This document shows, one piece after another, positions 1 through 8,330 of a DNA stretch of 64,000 bases. The notes below the pieces were generated by a model. The model searched no databases, was not told the origin of the DNA, and was given only the letters and a program-made list of their open reading frames with translations. Numbering within the stretch: position 1 is the stretch's first letter; each line of letters opens with the position of its first letter. The position numbers and the translations under genes were made by a program. Source of the stretch: Prauserella_A sp040635515 (lineage in GTDB: Bacteria; Actinomycetota; Actinomycetes; Mycobacteriales; Pseudonocardiaceae); contig JBEYHY010000001.1 in the NCBI GenBank assembly GCA_040635515.1, positions 744,001-808,000 of the forward strand. The letters run 5' to 3'.

Positions 1-901
1 TGGTCGTGCTGATCCTGCCCTCGTCGTCGAGAACGTTGCGGATGGCGATGACGTGATCGGCGTCGATCCCGATCCCCGCAGCCCAGGGAACCGTGACCGG
101 GGTCGCTCCCGCCGAGTCGATCCACACGTCGAAGCCCGCCTCGCGCAGGGTCGAGATCAGATCGGTGATCTGCGGGTAGTAGCGCGCCCACGCGTGGACC
201 TCGTGGCTGCCGACCAGCTGGGTCGCTCCCTCCGGCGCCGCGAGCGCCGCGCGCTGCGAGGCCCGCGCGATGGCATTGACCTCGGCTTCGGTGTGCCCCG
301 CGAACAACTGCGGAACCCAGGCGTATTGCGGAAGGGTTCTGCGGCTGTTCCAGTCGCCCGCGAACGCGTCCTCCCCGCTCATCAGCGCGGCGTCTTTCCT
401 GATGGAGAAGATCTCGTCGGCGCAGGCGGGCGTGCTCGACGTCGGCAGCGGTGCCCCGACGGGAACGTCGGTGCCGCACGCGTCGGTGAGTGTGCGCACC
501 GCGTTCGCGGTCAGCCATGGGCTCGTATCGGCCCAGTCCGCGGGCCGCAGGATTTCGTCGTGGTTGATCGCCCACGCGATCGCGAGGTCGGTGATGTCGT
601 TCTTGGTGACCGTGTTGTCCCAGTCGAACACGGCGACGGGCCGCTTTCCCTCGTGCGGGCGCGGCGAGCAGTCGCCGAGCCTGTTGATCACACGTTGTAG
701 TTTCTGCCGGTTCTGGCCGTACCAGTCGAGTTTCCGGTCCAGTTGCGGGCAGTGCGCGTAACCGGTTCGCGGGGACGGCTCTCGCTCGTCCGCGCCGGCG
801 GGCACGGACAGTGCCGTCAGCGCGGTGAGGGCCGTGACCACGGAGGCGAGGAGGGCCGCGGCCCTCCGTGGCCCGCCGGTTCTGGGGCGCTGGTTTCGCA
901 T
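1..901 (-). CDS. Secreted HAD-family phosphatase (phosphorylcholine phosphatase-like), partial at left edge
   Basis: The frame is open from an ATG at 901 to the window edge, so the C-terminus is missing. The first 37 residues look like a Sec signal peptide: a basic start, a leucine/alanine-rich core and an AGA-type cleavage region, so the product is probably exported. The HAD nucleophile motif VFDWDNTVTKND has Asp93 and Asp95, and a later DSAGA segment suits motif II. The spacing and secretion resemble secreted phosphocholine phosphatase-like HAD enzymes, but the substrate cannot be read from sequence. It is divergent from the MocR regulator at 1012, sharing a 110-bp intergenic region. Confidence 0.75.
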   Translation of the reverse strand, partial: MRNQRPRTGGPRRAAALLASVVTALTALTALSVPAGADEREPSPRTGYAHCPQLDRKLDWYGQNRQKLQRVINRLGDCSPRPHEGKRPVAVFDWDNTVTKNDITDLAIAWAINHDEILRPADWADTSPWLTANAVRTLTDACGTDVPVGAPLPTSSTPACADEIFSIRKDAALMSGEDAFAGDWNSRRTLPQYAWVPQLFAGHTEAEVNAIARASQRAALAAPEGATQLVGSHEVHAWARYYPQITDLISTLREAGFDVWIDSAGATPVTVPWAAGIGIDADHVIAIRNVLDDEGRISTT

Positions 902-946
902 GGAATGGACTCCCTTGTCCTCGGCGTGTGACGTCCCGGTCGGTAG

Positions 947-958
947 TGGTACATACCA
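947..958. promoter_or_regulatory. Small palindrome between the phosphatase and MocR genes
   Basis: TGGTACATACCA has perfect 5-bp arms and lies in the divergent promoter region of the phosphatase and the MocR regulator. MocR proteins often autoregulate from such spots. Binding here is inference only. Confidence 0.3.
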
Positions 959-1011
959 TGCCGGGAGGGTTCTTCGCGCGGTCACGGGCCGGTGATGGAA
1001 TCGTGTACCGC

Positions 1012-2391
1012 ATGGCGGGTGCGGATTTTCTCCAGCTCGACCCCAGCCAGTCCCCGCGCAACGGCCGCACGACGTGGCTGGCCGACCGGCTGCGTACCGC
1101 GGTCGCCGACGGCACGCTGGCCCCGGGAACCCGGTTGCCGGCGACGAGGGTGCTGGCCGATGAGTTGTCCATGGCGCGCGGGACCGTCGTCGAGGCCTAC
1201 CGGAGGCTCGGCGAGGAGGGATTGCTGGTCACCAACCGCGGTGGGGGAACGATCGTCGCCGAGGCGGTCGCCGGTGTGCGGGTGCGGCTGGAACCGCCGG
1301 TTTCGCCGAGCGAGGCCGTCGACATCTCATCGGGGATGCCCGACCTGACGGCGTTCCCGCGCGCGGCGTGGCTGAAGGCCGAGCGGAGCGTGTTGTCCTC
1401 GGCGACCCATCGCGAGCTGGGGTACACCGATCCGCAAGGCGCCGCACGGCTGCGCGCGGCACTGGCGGGCTGGCTGGGCCGCAGTCGCGGTGTCTCCGCG
1501 CCCCCGGACCGGATCATCGTCACCGCCGGAGTCGCGGGTGCCCTCAGCCTGCTGGCGCAGGTGCTGCGGCGGCACGGCGTCACCAGGTGGGCGGTCGAGG
1601 ATCCCGGAGCCGACGGCAACCGGCGCGTCCTCGGCTACTGGCTGGACGACGTCGTCCCGACGCCGGTCGACGAGTACGGACTCGACGTGTCCGCCCTCGC
1701 CGGAACCGGTGAGCGTGCCGTGCTGGTCACCCCGGCCCATCAGTTTCCGACCGGCGTCGTGCTGTCGCCCGCCCGCCGCCGCGAATTGCTGGCCTGGGCG
1801 GAGCGAACCGGCGGCGTCGTGATCGAGGACGACTACGACGCGGAGTACCGCTACGACCGCGCTCCGGTCAGGGCGATGCAAGCCGAGGCACCCGACCGGA
1901 TCGCCCACGTCTCCAGCCTGTCCAAGGTCCTCGCGCCCGCTCTGCGGCTCGGCTGGCTCATCGCTCCGCCATCGCTGCACGCCGACCTGGTCCGGCTGCG
2001 GTGGGCGACCGATCTCGGCTCACCCGCTCTGCCGCAGCTCACCCTTGCTCAGCTGATCGAGACCGGTTCCCTCGAACGGCATCTGCGTACGCTGCGGCGG
2101 CGGCATCAGGCCCGCAGGGACGCCGCCGTCGCGGCGATCCGCCGGTATCTGCCGGGCTGCGCTGTCGAGGGGGTCGCCGCAGGTCTCCACCTCGTCGTCA
2201 GGCTCCCCGCTCGCCTCGATGACACCGCGATCGCCGCGCGTGCCATGGAAGCGGGTATCGCCGTGCATCCGCTCTCCCTGCACCGGTTCGCGCCGGGCCC
2301 GCCCGGTCTGGTCATCGGGTACGGCCCGCACCCCGCGCCGCGCCTGGACCGGGCCATCGCGACGCTCGGGGCGATCGTCAGCGCGGCGTGA
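1012..2391 (+). CDS. MocR/PdxR-type GntR regulator with aminotransferase domain
   Basis: The N-terminal winged helix (about residues 10-80, ending in a REE/LVTNRGGGT-type wing) has the GntR pattern. The remaining 370 residues form a fold-type I aminotransferase domain. The PLP lysine is Lys305 in SSLSKVLAPALRLG. This is the standard MocR architecture, in which PLP or an aldimine acts as effector rather than substrate. The ATG at 1012 gives the usual family start MAGADFLQLD; an in-frame ATG at 958 would add 18 poorly conserved residues. Its 3' end overlaps the convergent LysE gene by 14 bp. The target could be the lysE-like gene, itself or the upstream phosphatase; the sequence does not decide. 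Confidence 0.85.
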   Translation: MAGADFLQLDPSQSPRNGRTTWLADRLRTAVADGTLAPGTRLPATRVLADELSMARGTVVEAYRRLGEEGLLVTNRGGGTIVAEAVAGVRVRLEPPVSPSEAVDISSGMPDLTAFPRAAWLKAERSVLSSATHRELGYTDPQGAARLRAALAGWLGRSRGVSAPPDRIIVTAGVAGALSLLAQVLRRHGVTRWAVEDPGADGNRRVLGYWLDDVVPTPVDEYGLDVSALAGTGERAVLVTPAHQFPTGVVLSPARRRELLAWAERTGGVVIEDDYDAEYRYDRAPVRAMQAEAPDRIAHVSSLSKVLAPALRLGWLIAPPSLHADLVRLRWATDLGSPALPQLTLAQLIETGSLERHLRTLRRRHQARRDAAVAAIRRYLPGCAVEGVAAGLHLVVRLPARLDDTAIAARAMEAGIAVHPLSLHRFAPGPPGLVIGYGPHPAPRLDRAIATLGAIVSAA

Positions 2392-2995
2392 AGGCCAGCA
2401 TGACCGCCAGCGCCACGAACGAGAGCCCGAAGAACTGGCCGATCCGCTCCATCACCACGGGCTTGCCGATCACATACCGGCGAAGCGAGGCCGCACAGGC
2501 ACCGTAGGCGCCGAAGACCACCAGAGTCACCGCCAGGAACGCCGCGCCCAGCAGCGCCATCCTGACCGTCGAGCCCGGAGCCGCCGGATCGGCGAACATC
2601 GGCAGGAACACGAAGAAGAACAGCGTCAGCTTCGGGTTGAGCAGGTTCACCAGCACCGCCCCGCCGATCGTCCTGCCTGCCGAGGCGGTCCGCCCTTCGC
2701 CGCCCTGTCCCGGCGCCAGCATGCCGCGCCGATGCCAGGTGCCCCACGCCATGTACAGCAGGTAGCCGGCCCCTGCCCATTTCAGCACCTCGAACGCCAC
2801 CGGCGTCGCGGCCAGCACCGCCGCCGCTCCGGAGAGCGCGAGCAGCAGGTGTGGCAATGCCCCCAGCGCACACCCCGCGGCGGCCAGCTGTGCCATCCGG
2901 GCACCACGAGAAAGTCCGGCCGCGATGGTGAACAACGCGCCGGAACCCGGTGTCGCCGTCACGACGAACGAAGCGATCCAGAAATCCAGTCCCAC
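2378..2995 (-). CDS. LysE/RhtB-family amino-acid exporter
   Basis: This is a hydrophobic protein of about 205 residues with six predicted membrane segments. It has the LysE/RhtB landmarks: an N-terminal FVVTATPGSG segment, corresponding to the family's TPGP signature, and the NLLNPKLTLFF motif in the middle. Such proteins export amino acids or homoserine-like compounds with proton exchange. The start is set at a GTG at 2995, giving MGLDFWIASF. A TTG at 3061 is in frame but adds a charged extension not seen in the family. It is convergent with the MocR regulator, which may control it. Confidence 0.8.
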   Translation of the reverse strand: MGLDFWIASFVVTATPGSGALFTIAAGLSRGARMAQLAAAGCALGALPHLLLALSGAAAVLAATPVAFEVLKWAGAGYLLYMAWGTWHRRGMLAPGQGGEGRTASAGRTIGGAVLVNLLNPKLTLFFFVFLPMFADPAAPGSTVRMALLGAAFLAVTLVVFGAYGACAASLRRYVIGKPVVMERIGQFFGLSFVALAVMLAFTPR

Positions 2996-3076
2996 CCCTT
3001 CACTCTTCGTGCGCGCGGCCGCGAGCCGAAGGGCCAAGTTCTCACCGCCCGCGTGGACCAAACGCCAACCGGTTGG

Positions 3077-3730
3077 TCATGACCGCAGGGCAGTTGCCGC
3101 TCCGGCGAACATCGTGGTTTTGATGGCGCCGAGTGTCCCCCGGTCCTTGCCCGCTCGTTCGCCCGCGCGCGCGACGGCCCGCTCCAGCAGGTCCGCCTCG
3201 CTCGCGGTCTCGTCGACGAGTCCCAGTTCACGTGCGTCCTCGCCGCCGAACCGGCGTGCCGTCGTCATCGAGGCCACCGCGGCGGCCGGGGTGAGTTTGC
3301 ACTGGATGAGTGCCGCCATGCCGGGAGTGAACGGGATGTTGATGTCCGCCTCCGGGAAACAGAAGAAACCCCGATCGGCGCGCATGACGCGATGATCGTG
3401 TGCCATCGCCAGCATCGCGCCCGCACCGAAGGCGTGCCCGTTGACCGCGGCGATCGTCGGAACCGGCAGGGTCAGCATCCTGGCGAGCAGTTCGTGTACC
3501 GCGGTGACGTACTCCTCGGCCTTGTCGCCGTGCGCGGCGAGCCATTCGAGATCGAGGCCGTTCGAGTAGAACTTTCCCGTTCCGTGCGTGACGAGCGCGG
3601 CGGCGTCCGTTCCGGAGACGACCGTGTCGAGCAGGGAGTGGGTCTCGCTCAGCCAGGCAGGGGTGAACCGGTTCTCGTCGTCGCCGAAGTCCAGTACGTA
3701 CACGGGTTCCCTGTGTTGCAACGTGGGCAC
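3077..3730 (-). CDS. Enoyl-CoA hydratase/isomerase family protein (delta3,delta2-enoyl-CoA isomerase-like)
   Basis: This 217-residue crotonase-fold protein is shorter than typical 260-residue enoyl-CoA hydratases. The oxyanion-hole region appears as NGHAFGAGAMLAMAHD, followed by a FCFPEADINI segment that resembles plant peroxisomal delta3,delta2-enoyl-CoA isomerases. It probably acts on double bonds of unsaturated fatty acyl-CoA. GTG at 3730 follows AAAGGACTGATC, a good ribosome-binding site. It begins only 2 nt after the stop of the TetR gene, so both are cotranscribed from the palindromic promoter at 4414-4439. Assignment as isomerase rather than hydratase is inferred from segment similarity. 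Confidence 0.8.
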   Translation of the reverse strand: MPTLQHREPVYVLDFGDDENRFTPAWLSETHSLLDTVVSGTDAAALVTHGTGKFYSNGLDLEWLAAHGDKAEEYVTAVHELLARMLTLPVPTIAAVNGHAFGAGAMLAMAHDHRVMRADRGFFCFPEADINIPFTPGMAALIQCKLTPAAAVASMTTARRFGGEDARELGLVDETASEADLLERAVARAGERAGKDRGTLGAIKTTMFAGAATALRS

Positions 3731-3732
3731 GA

Positions 3733-4413
3733 TCAGTCCTTTGTGGTGGGTGAATGGGTGGTCGACGGATCAGGGCGCCTGGGTGCGGCCGGTGGCGGAA
3801 CGGCGAGAACCGCGCGGACGGCCGAGGCCAGCCGGTCGCGGAGATGTTCCGGCACCGGCCGGGTTTCCGCGCCGGTGAGCGCCCTCCGCAGGAGCGCGGA
3901 GGGCAGATCGACGACGCACGTGGTCATGACCTCGACCGCGGCACCGTCGCGACGGTTCCACACGGCCTCGGAAAGGCCGACCAGCAGCGAGACGACTCTG
4001 GCGTCGATGCCGATGAGTTCATCGGCGAGTTCCTCGGGCAATCGGGGACCCAGCAGCCGGTCCCGCTCGACGGTGAGCAGCATTCGAGCCGCGGCGTTCC
4101 TGCGCTCGGCGAACTCGGCGGGCGTCAGCGCCGCCGCGACCACCGCGGCGTGGGCACCGCAGCCTCCGGCCGCCGCACGATCGGCCAGTTCGCGCTGAAG
4201 ATCGAGGAAGTCGTTCGCGGCGCGGAGCCAGGTGCGGGCCAGGACGGCGCCCAGCGAACCGAAAGCGTGGTAGATCGTCCCGTTCGGAACACCGGCCGCC
4301 GCCGCCAGTTCCCTGACGGTCACGCGTTCCGCGCCGACATCGGCGACGAGCCGCTCCGTGGTGTCGAGCAGCCCGGACAGGTCGTGAACGCGGGGGCGGG
4401 GCACGATCCGCAC
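3733..4413 (-). CDS. TetR-family regulator of the enoyl-CoA isomerase operon
   Basis: A 226-residue protein with an N-terminal TetR helix-turn-helix (VTVRELAAAAGVPNGTIYHAF, about residues 30-50, with the typical G-T-Y-F pattern) and a variable helical ligand domain. GTG start at 4413. A 26-bp inverted repeat directly abuts the start codon, which suggests strong autorepression. It is the first gene of a two-gene operon with the crotonase-fold protein, so an acyl-CoA or fatty acid is a likely effector; this is inference. The C-terminal tail is rich in proline and charged residues. Confidence 0.85.
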   Translation of the reverse strand: MRIVPRPRVHDLSGLLDTTERLVADVGAERVTVRELAAAAGVPNGTIYHAFGSLGAVLARTWLRAANDFLDLQRELADRAAAGGCGAHAAVVAAALTPAEFAERRNAAARMLLTVERDRLLGPRLPEELADELIGIDARVVSLLVGLSEAVWNRRDGAAVEVMTTCVVDLPSALLRRALTGAETRPVPEHLRDRLASAVRAVLAVPPPAAPRRPDPSTTHSPTTKD

Positions 4414-4439
4414 AATAACAGAGCAGCTGCTCCATTATT
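4414..4439. promoter_or_regulatory. TetR operator, 26-bp inverted repeat
   Basis: The half-sites AATAACAGAGCAG and CTGCTCCATTATT are mirror images with 11 of 13 positions matching and no spacer (core GAGCAGCTGCTC). The site touches the TetR start codon and lies 83 bp from the divergent GNAT gene, so one bound repressor could control both directions. Confidence 0.75.
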
Positions 4440-4522
4440 TCTCGCGGGTCAGTGGATCATTCTTTCCGCGTGGTTGTGAGAATGTCCGCGGTGCGAAGCG
4501 CGCCGGAAAAGGGGGCATCGAC

Positions 4523-5167
4523 GTGGTGGAGATCCGCACGTACACCGAAGCCGATCGATCGCGGATGCGGGAGCTGTTCGCCCGCGCGGGCCAGGGCTCG
4601 CCGACCGAATCGCTGTGGGGGCACGCCGAGTCGGAGGCCGCGATCTATCTCTATCCCTACCTGGATCTCGAACCCGATTCGGTGCTACTGGCCGTCGGCG
4701 ACGACGGTGAGCTGACCGGGTACCTCACCGGATGTCTCGACACAGCCCGGTTTCCCAGCGAATCCAAGCGCATGGAACGGGCCATCAAGGAGTACCGCCT
4801 CGTGTTCAAGCGCTCGACGGCGAAGTTCTTCGCGACGGCGGCTTTCGACGGCGTCACGGGCCTCATCCGCAGGCAGCAGAGCGCGGGCGAGCTTTCCGAC
4901 CCGAGGTGGCCGGCACACCTGCACATCAACGTCCAGCCGGACGCGCGGGGGACGGGCGCCGCGGCAGGGCTGATGAACAGGTGGCTCGATCGGCTGAGGG
5001 AGACCGGATCGGCGGGCTGCCACCTGCAGACGCTGTGCGAGAACACCAGGGCCGTCCGGTTCTTCGAGCGCATGGGTTTCGTCAAGCACGGTCCGACGCC
5101 GCTGGTTCCCGGCATTCGTTACCAGGGCGCGCGGCTCCATCAGCAGACCATGGTCTGGAATCCCTGA
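4523..5167 (+). CDS. GNAT-family N-acetyltransferase
   Basis: A 214-residue protein with the acetyl-CoA binding core of the GNAT fold. LHINVQPDARGTGAAAGLMN supplies the QPDxRGxGxA pyrophosphate loop (motif A), and CENTRAVRFFERMGFV gives the typical N-xxA-xxFYexxGF motif B. The first half (residues 1-110) is the variable acceptor side. Start is the first of two consecutive GTG codons near 4523. It is divergent from the TetR/isomerase operon and may share its operator. The acceptor substrate is unknown. Confidence 0.75.
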   Translation: MVEIRTYTEADRSRMRELFARAGQGSPTESLWGHAESEAAIYLYPYLDLEPDSVLLAVGDDGELTGYLTGCLDTARFPSESKRMERAIKEYRLVFKRSTAKFFATAAFDGVTGLIRRQQSAGELSDPRWPAHLHINVQPDARGTGAAAGLMNRWLDRLRETGSAGCHLQTLCENTRAVRFFERMGFVKHGPTPLVPGIRYQGARLHQQTMVWNP

Positions 5168-5210
5168 TCCGTTCTGAACGTCCATGGTGGACGGTGACGA
5201 TTCGTGGCGA

Positions 5211-5238
5211 GCACGGCGCGCTCCGGTGCGCGCCGTGC
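5211..5238. terminator. Bidirectional hairpin terminator
   Basis: Perfect 11-bp arms GCACGGCGCGC / GCGCGCCGTGC with a 6-nt loop (TCCGGT) sit between the 3' ends of the convergent GNAT gene and the proline-rich membrane protein. There is no T-tract, as is usual in actinobacteria. Confidence 0.7.
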
Positions 5239-5258
5239 GAATGCCATGACGGTCCGGT

Positions 5259-5948
5259 TCAGCGCGGCGGCTGCCCCTGGTACGGATACTGGCCCGGCTG
5301 GCCCTGCTGGCCATATGGGCCCGGCTGACCGTACGGGCCCGGCTGGCCGGGCTGCCCGTACTGTCCGGGCTGGGGGTAGGCCTGCTGACCGGGGCCGCCC
5401 TGCGGCATGGGCTGCGGGTACGGCTGCTGGGCACCGGGAGGCGGGCCGAATCCCTGTGGTGCGGGCGCCTGCGGTGCCGGGTTCGGTGACCATGCCTGCC
5501 CGCCGGGGGCGCCCATCGGCTGCGGGGCACCCATGGGCTGCGGCTGCTGCTGGCCGAAGGGCGGCGGCGCGGCCGCGGCGTACTCCTGCGCGGCGAGTTG
5601 CTCGGCGCTCACCTTCTTCTTGCGGAAGTTGAAGAAGGCCCACACGCCGGAACCGACGGCGAGCGCGGAACCGCCCGCGACCATCCACCAGCCCGTCGAG
5701 GTGTTGTCGCTCTGCTGTTCCTCCATCGTGCGTTCGGCCCTCGTCGCGCCGTTCTTGGTCTCCTCGCAGATGTCGCCCGCCGACATCTCCTGGCTGCCGC
5801 ACATGACGCGGTCGTCGTTCAGCATCACGATTCCGCCGATGACAAGGCCGATTCCGACGAGTACCCCGAGAATCGACTGCAGGCGCTCTTTCATCAATTT
5901 GCCGTTGACGGCACGCGCGGTGCGCGTATGCGCCTTCGAAACGTTCAC
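5259..5948 (-). CDS. Membrane protein with Pro/Gln/Gly-rich C-terminal tail
   Basis: A 229-residue protein. The first half carries two membrane segments (ILGVLVGIGLVIGGIVML and WWMVAGGSALAVGSGVWAFF) joined by a 55-residue loop with two cysteines (MCGS and ICEE) that could form a disulfide outside the cell. A basic FRKKK follows the second segment, placing the tail in the cytoplasm. The tail (about residues 130-229) is a low-complexity run of PQP, GQPGQ and YGQ units. The start is a GTG at 5948 after GGAGGGACATTC, a strong ribosome-binding site. Function is unknown; such tails are common in actinobacterial envelope-associated proteins. Confidence 0.65.
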   Translation of the reverse strand: MNVSKAHTRTARAVNGKLMKERLQSILGVLVGIGLVIGGIVMLNDDRVMCGSQEMSAGDICEETKNGATRAERTMEEQQSDNTSTGWWMVAGGSALAVGSGVWAFFNFRKKKVSAEQLAAQEYAAAAPPPFGQQQPQPMGAPQPMGAPGGQAWSPNPAPQAPAPQGFGPPPGAQQPYPQPMPQGGPGQQAYPQPGQYGQPGQPGPYGQPGPYGQQGQPGQYPYQGQPPR

Positions 5949-6172
5949 GAATGTCCCTCCAGTGTGTGTCAGACGGGACACCCTAGCCGCCGCGCCCACG
6001 CGGTGGCGCCGGACTGCCGGGATCGGGCGGATCGCTTGCGTCACAACGATCCCGCACCGCACCGAGGGTGCCGTCGTACCGGCACACGGTAATCGGCACT
6101 TCGTCGTCCTCTTTCGCCGGGGGCCGAGCAAAAGGGATGAAATGCGCAATCCCGCCAGTGCGGTAAGTATCC

Positions 6173-6742
6173 TTATTGTGCGGTGAGCAAAGCTCGTAGT
6201 CCCGCGACGATGTCCGTTCCTTCCGGCGTTGCTCGCCGCGTGATGAGTGCCTGGATCGTGTAGCCCATGACGAGCGCGTGCACGGCCGCTCCCGTGGTGT
6301 TCCGCTGCTCCTCGGTCAGCTCGTCGCGGGGAATGTCGAGCAGGATCGAGGCGAACGAGGCCCACGCGTCGCCGAACCCTTCACCGAGCATGTCGTGCAG
6401 GTGACCGTCGAATTCGGACTGGGCGAGGGCCTGCACGTTGGCGACGAGCAGATCGCGATCGCCGGGAACGGCCGCGAGGAGCCGGCCGAGTACGGTCTCC
6501 AGCCTCGCCGCCGGATTTTCCGGCTCGGCGGCCCGGGCCGCCGCCTCCACCTTGTCGCCCCATTCGCTGGTCGCCTCGATGAGTGCGGTGTTCATCAGAT
6601 TGTCCTTCGACCCGAAGTGATAGCCGATGGAGGCGAGGTGGGCGCCGGAGGCCGCGGCGATGTCCCGCGCGGTGGTGTTGCCGTAGCCCTTTTCGGCGAG
6701 GCAGCGTTTGGCGCCGGCCAGCAGGTCGTCACGTTGGCTCAT
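6173..6742 (-). CDS. TetR-family repressor of the divergent MFS transporter
   Basis: A 189-residue TetR protein. The helix-turn-helix lies at about residues 22-46 (NTTARDIAAASGAHLASIGYHF, with the conserved GYHF end), followed by a C-terminal ligand domain. ATG at 6742 gives the normal N-terminus MSQRDDLLAGA. It is divergent from the MFS gene at 6813 with a TACG-rich repeat between them. This is the classic layout for a drug-responsive repressor and its pump (LfrR/LfrA, QacR/QacA style). The inducer is unknown. Confidence 0.85.
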   Translation of the reverse strand: MSQRDDLLAGAKRCLAEKGYGNTTARDIAAASGAHLASIGYHFGSKDNLMNTALIEATSEWGDKVEAAARAAEPENPAARLETVLGRLLAAVPGDRDLLVANVQALAQSEFDGHLHDMLGEGFGDAWASFASILLDIPRDELTEEQRNTTGAAVHALVMGYTIQALITRRATPEGTDIVAGLRALLTAQ

Positions 6743-6763
6743 GAGGTCCACCCTAACGTCTTT

Positions 6764-6803
6764 GACGTACGTACGTTTGACGAGTGATTTGTACGTACGT
6801 ACG
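6764..6803. promoter_or_regulatory. TACG-repeat operator between TetR and MFS genes
   Basis: Two copies of an alternating ACGTACGTACG core, GACGTACGTACGT (6764-6776) and GTACGTACGTACG (6791-6803), are separated by 14 bp. Each copy is self-complementary, so the site could take two TetR dimers and silence both genes. Confidence 0.7.
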
Positions 6804-6812
6804 ATCCAGCTC

Positions 6813-8330
6813 ATGAACTCCGTGCCGCTTTCGCGGGCGTCGGCCAGGCAGTGGTCGGCGCTCGCGGTGCTGTTGCTGCCCGCCTTGCTGACCTCCATGG
6901 ACATCTCGGTGCTCTTTGTCGCCGCTCCGGCGATCACCGAGGCGCTGGAGCCCACCGCGACGCAGTGGCTGTGGATGATGGACAGCTACGGCTTCGTCAT
7001 GGCGGGCTTGCTGATCACGATGGGCAGCCTCGGTGATCGCGTCGGCCGCAGGAGGGTCCTGCTCGCCGGATCGGTGCTGTTCGGGATCGCGTCCGCGCTG
7101 ATCGTGTTCGCCTCCAGCGCGGAACTGCTCATCGCGGGAAGAGTGCTGCTGGGGATCGGCGCCGCGACTCTCGCGCCGTCGACGCTGTCGCTGATCCGCG
7201 ACCTGTTCCCCGACGAACGGCAGCGTCGCGTCGCCGTGGGCGCCTGGACGACGGCGTTCACCGGAGGCGCCGTCGCGGGGCCGATCATCGGCGGCATTCT
7301 GCTGGAGAACTTCTGGTGGGGTTCGGTCTTCCTCATCAATATCCCGGTGATGCTGCTGTTGCTGCTCGTCGTTCCGTTCCTGGTACCCGAGTCGGCACGC
7401 TCGTCGCACGCCAGGTTCGACCTTCCCGGGGCGGGGGCGTCGCTCGTGGCGATTCTCGCGCTCGTCTTCGCCGCGAAGAACCTGACCGAGCACGGGCTCG
7501 ACGCCGCGACCGTCTCGTCGGCGGCGATCGGCACGGTGTTCCTCGTCTTGTTCGTGCGCAGGCAGCGATCGGCCGGGGCGCCGCTCATCGACGTTTCGCT
7601 CTTCCGCGACGCCGCTTTCAGCGCCGCGGTCGGCTCAGGACTCGTCGTCTCCTTCGCCGCGGCCGGACTCGGACTGCTCACCTTCACCTTCCTGCAGACC
7701 GTTCACGGCCTCGGCCCGCTCGCGGCGGCCCTGCACGCGCTGCCCACCTTCGCCGGAACCTTCGCGGGCGCCGCCCTCGGTGCGAGCCTGGCGGGCAGGA
7801 TCCGCCCTGGCGCGCTGCTGTGCGCGGGGCTGCTGATCGGCGCCGCGGGCTTCGGTGTCATCGCGTCCGTCTCCGCCGGGACACCGGTGGCGATATTCAT
7901 CGCCGGATACACCGTGCTGACGCTCGGTGTCGGCATCGTGGGCACCCTCGCCAACTCGCTCGTGCTGACCACCGCGCCGTCACACAGGGCGGGCGCGGCG
8001 GCCGGGATCTCGGAAACCAGCAACGAATTCGGTGCCGCACTGGGGATCGCGACGCTGGGTACCGTGTCCGCCGCGGTCTACAAGAACGGCGTAGGGCAGG
8101 AACTGTCGTTCCTGCCGCCGGAAGCGAAGGAGACCGTCACGGCCACCGTGCACGCGGCAGGGAGACTCGCCGAACCGGAAGCGGACCACGTACGTTCAGT
8201 CGCCTTCGACGCCTTCACCGAAGGGGTCGGCGTCGCGGCGTTCACCGCGGCCGGAGTACTGACCGCCGTCGCGGTCGTGGCCGCGATCGCGCTGCGCCGA
8301 ACGAAAGCACCCTCGGCTCACAGCCGGTAG
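6813..8330 (+). CDS. MFS drug efflux transporter, DHA2 (EmrB/QacA) family
   Basis: A 505-residue membrane protein with 14 likely segments. Family motifs are visible: motif A (GSLGDRVGRRRVLL) in the first cytoplasmic loop, LTSMDISVLFVAAPAI (motif D1) in segment 1, and a motif C-like GGAVAGPIIGGILLE in segment 5. It probably extrudes cationic or lipophilic drugs by proton antiport. The ATG at 6813 matches the usual short N-terminus; there is no clear Shine-Dalgarno, so the message may be leaderless or nearly so. It is controlled by the divergent TetR gene. The 3' end overlaps the convergent amidohydrolase by 13 bp. Confidence 0.88.
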   Translation: MNSVPLSRASARQWSALAVLLLPALLTSMDISVLFVAAPAITEALEPTATQWLWMMDSYGFVMAGLLITMGSLGDRVGRRRVLLAGSVLFGIASALIVFASSAELLIAGRVLLGIGAATLAPSTLSLIRDLFPDERQRRVAVGAWTTAFTGGAVAGPIIGGILLENFWWGSVFLINIPVMLLLLLVVPFLVPESARSSHARFDLPGAGASLVAILALVFAAKNLTEHGLDAATVSSAAIGTVFLVLFVRRQRSAGAPLIDVSLFRDAAFSAAVGSGLVVSFAAAGLGLLTFTFLQTVHGLGPLAAALHALPTFAGTFAGAALGASLAGRIRPGALLCAGLLIGAAGFGVIASVSAGTPVAIFIAGYTVLTLGVGIVGTLANSLVLTTAPSHRAGAAAGISETSNEFGAALGIATLGTVSAAVYKNGVGQELSFLPPEAKETVTATVHAAGRLAEPEADHVRSVAFDAFTEGVGVAAFTAAGVLTAVAVVAAIALRRTKAPSAHSR

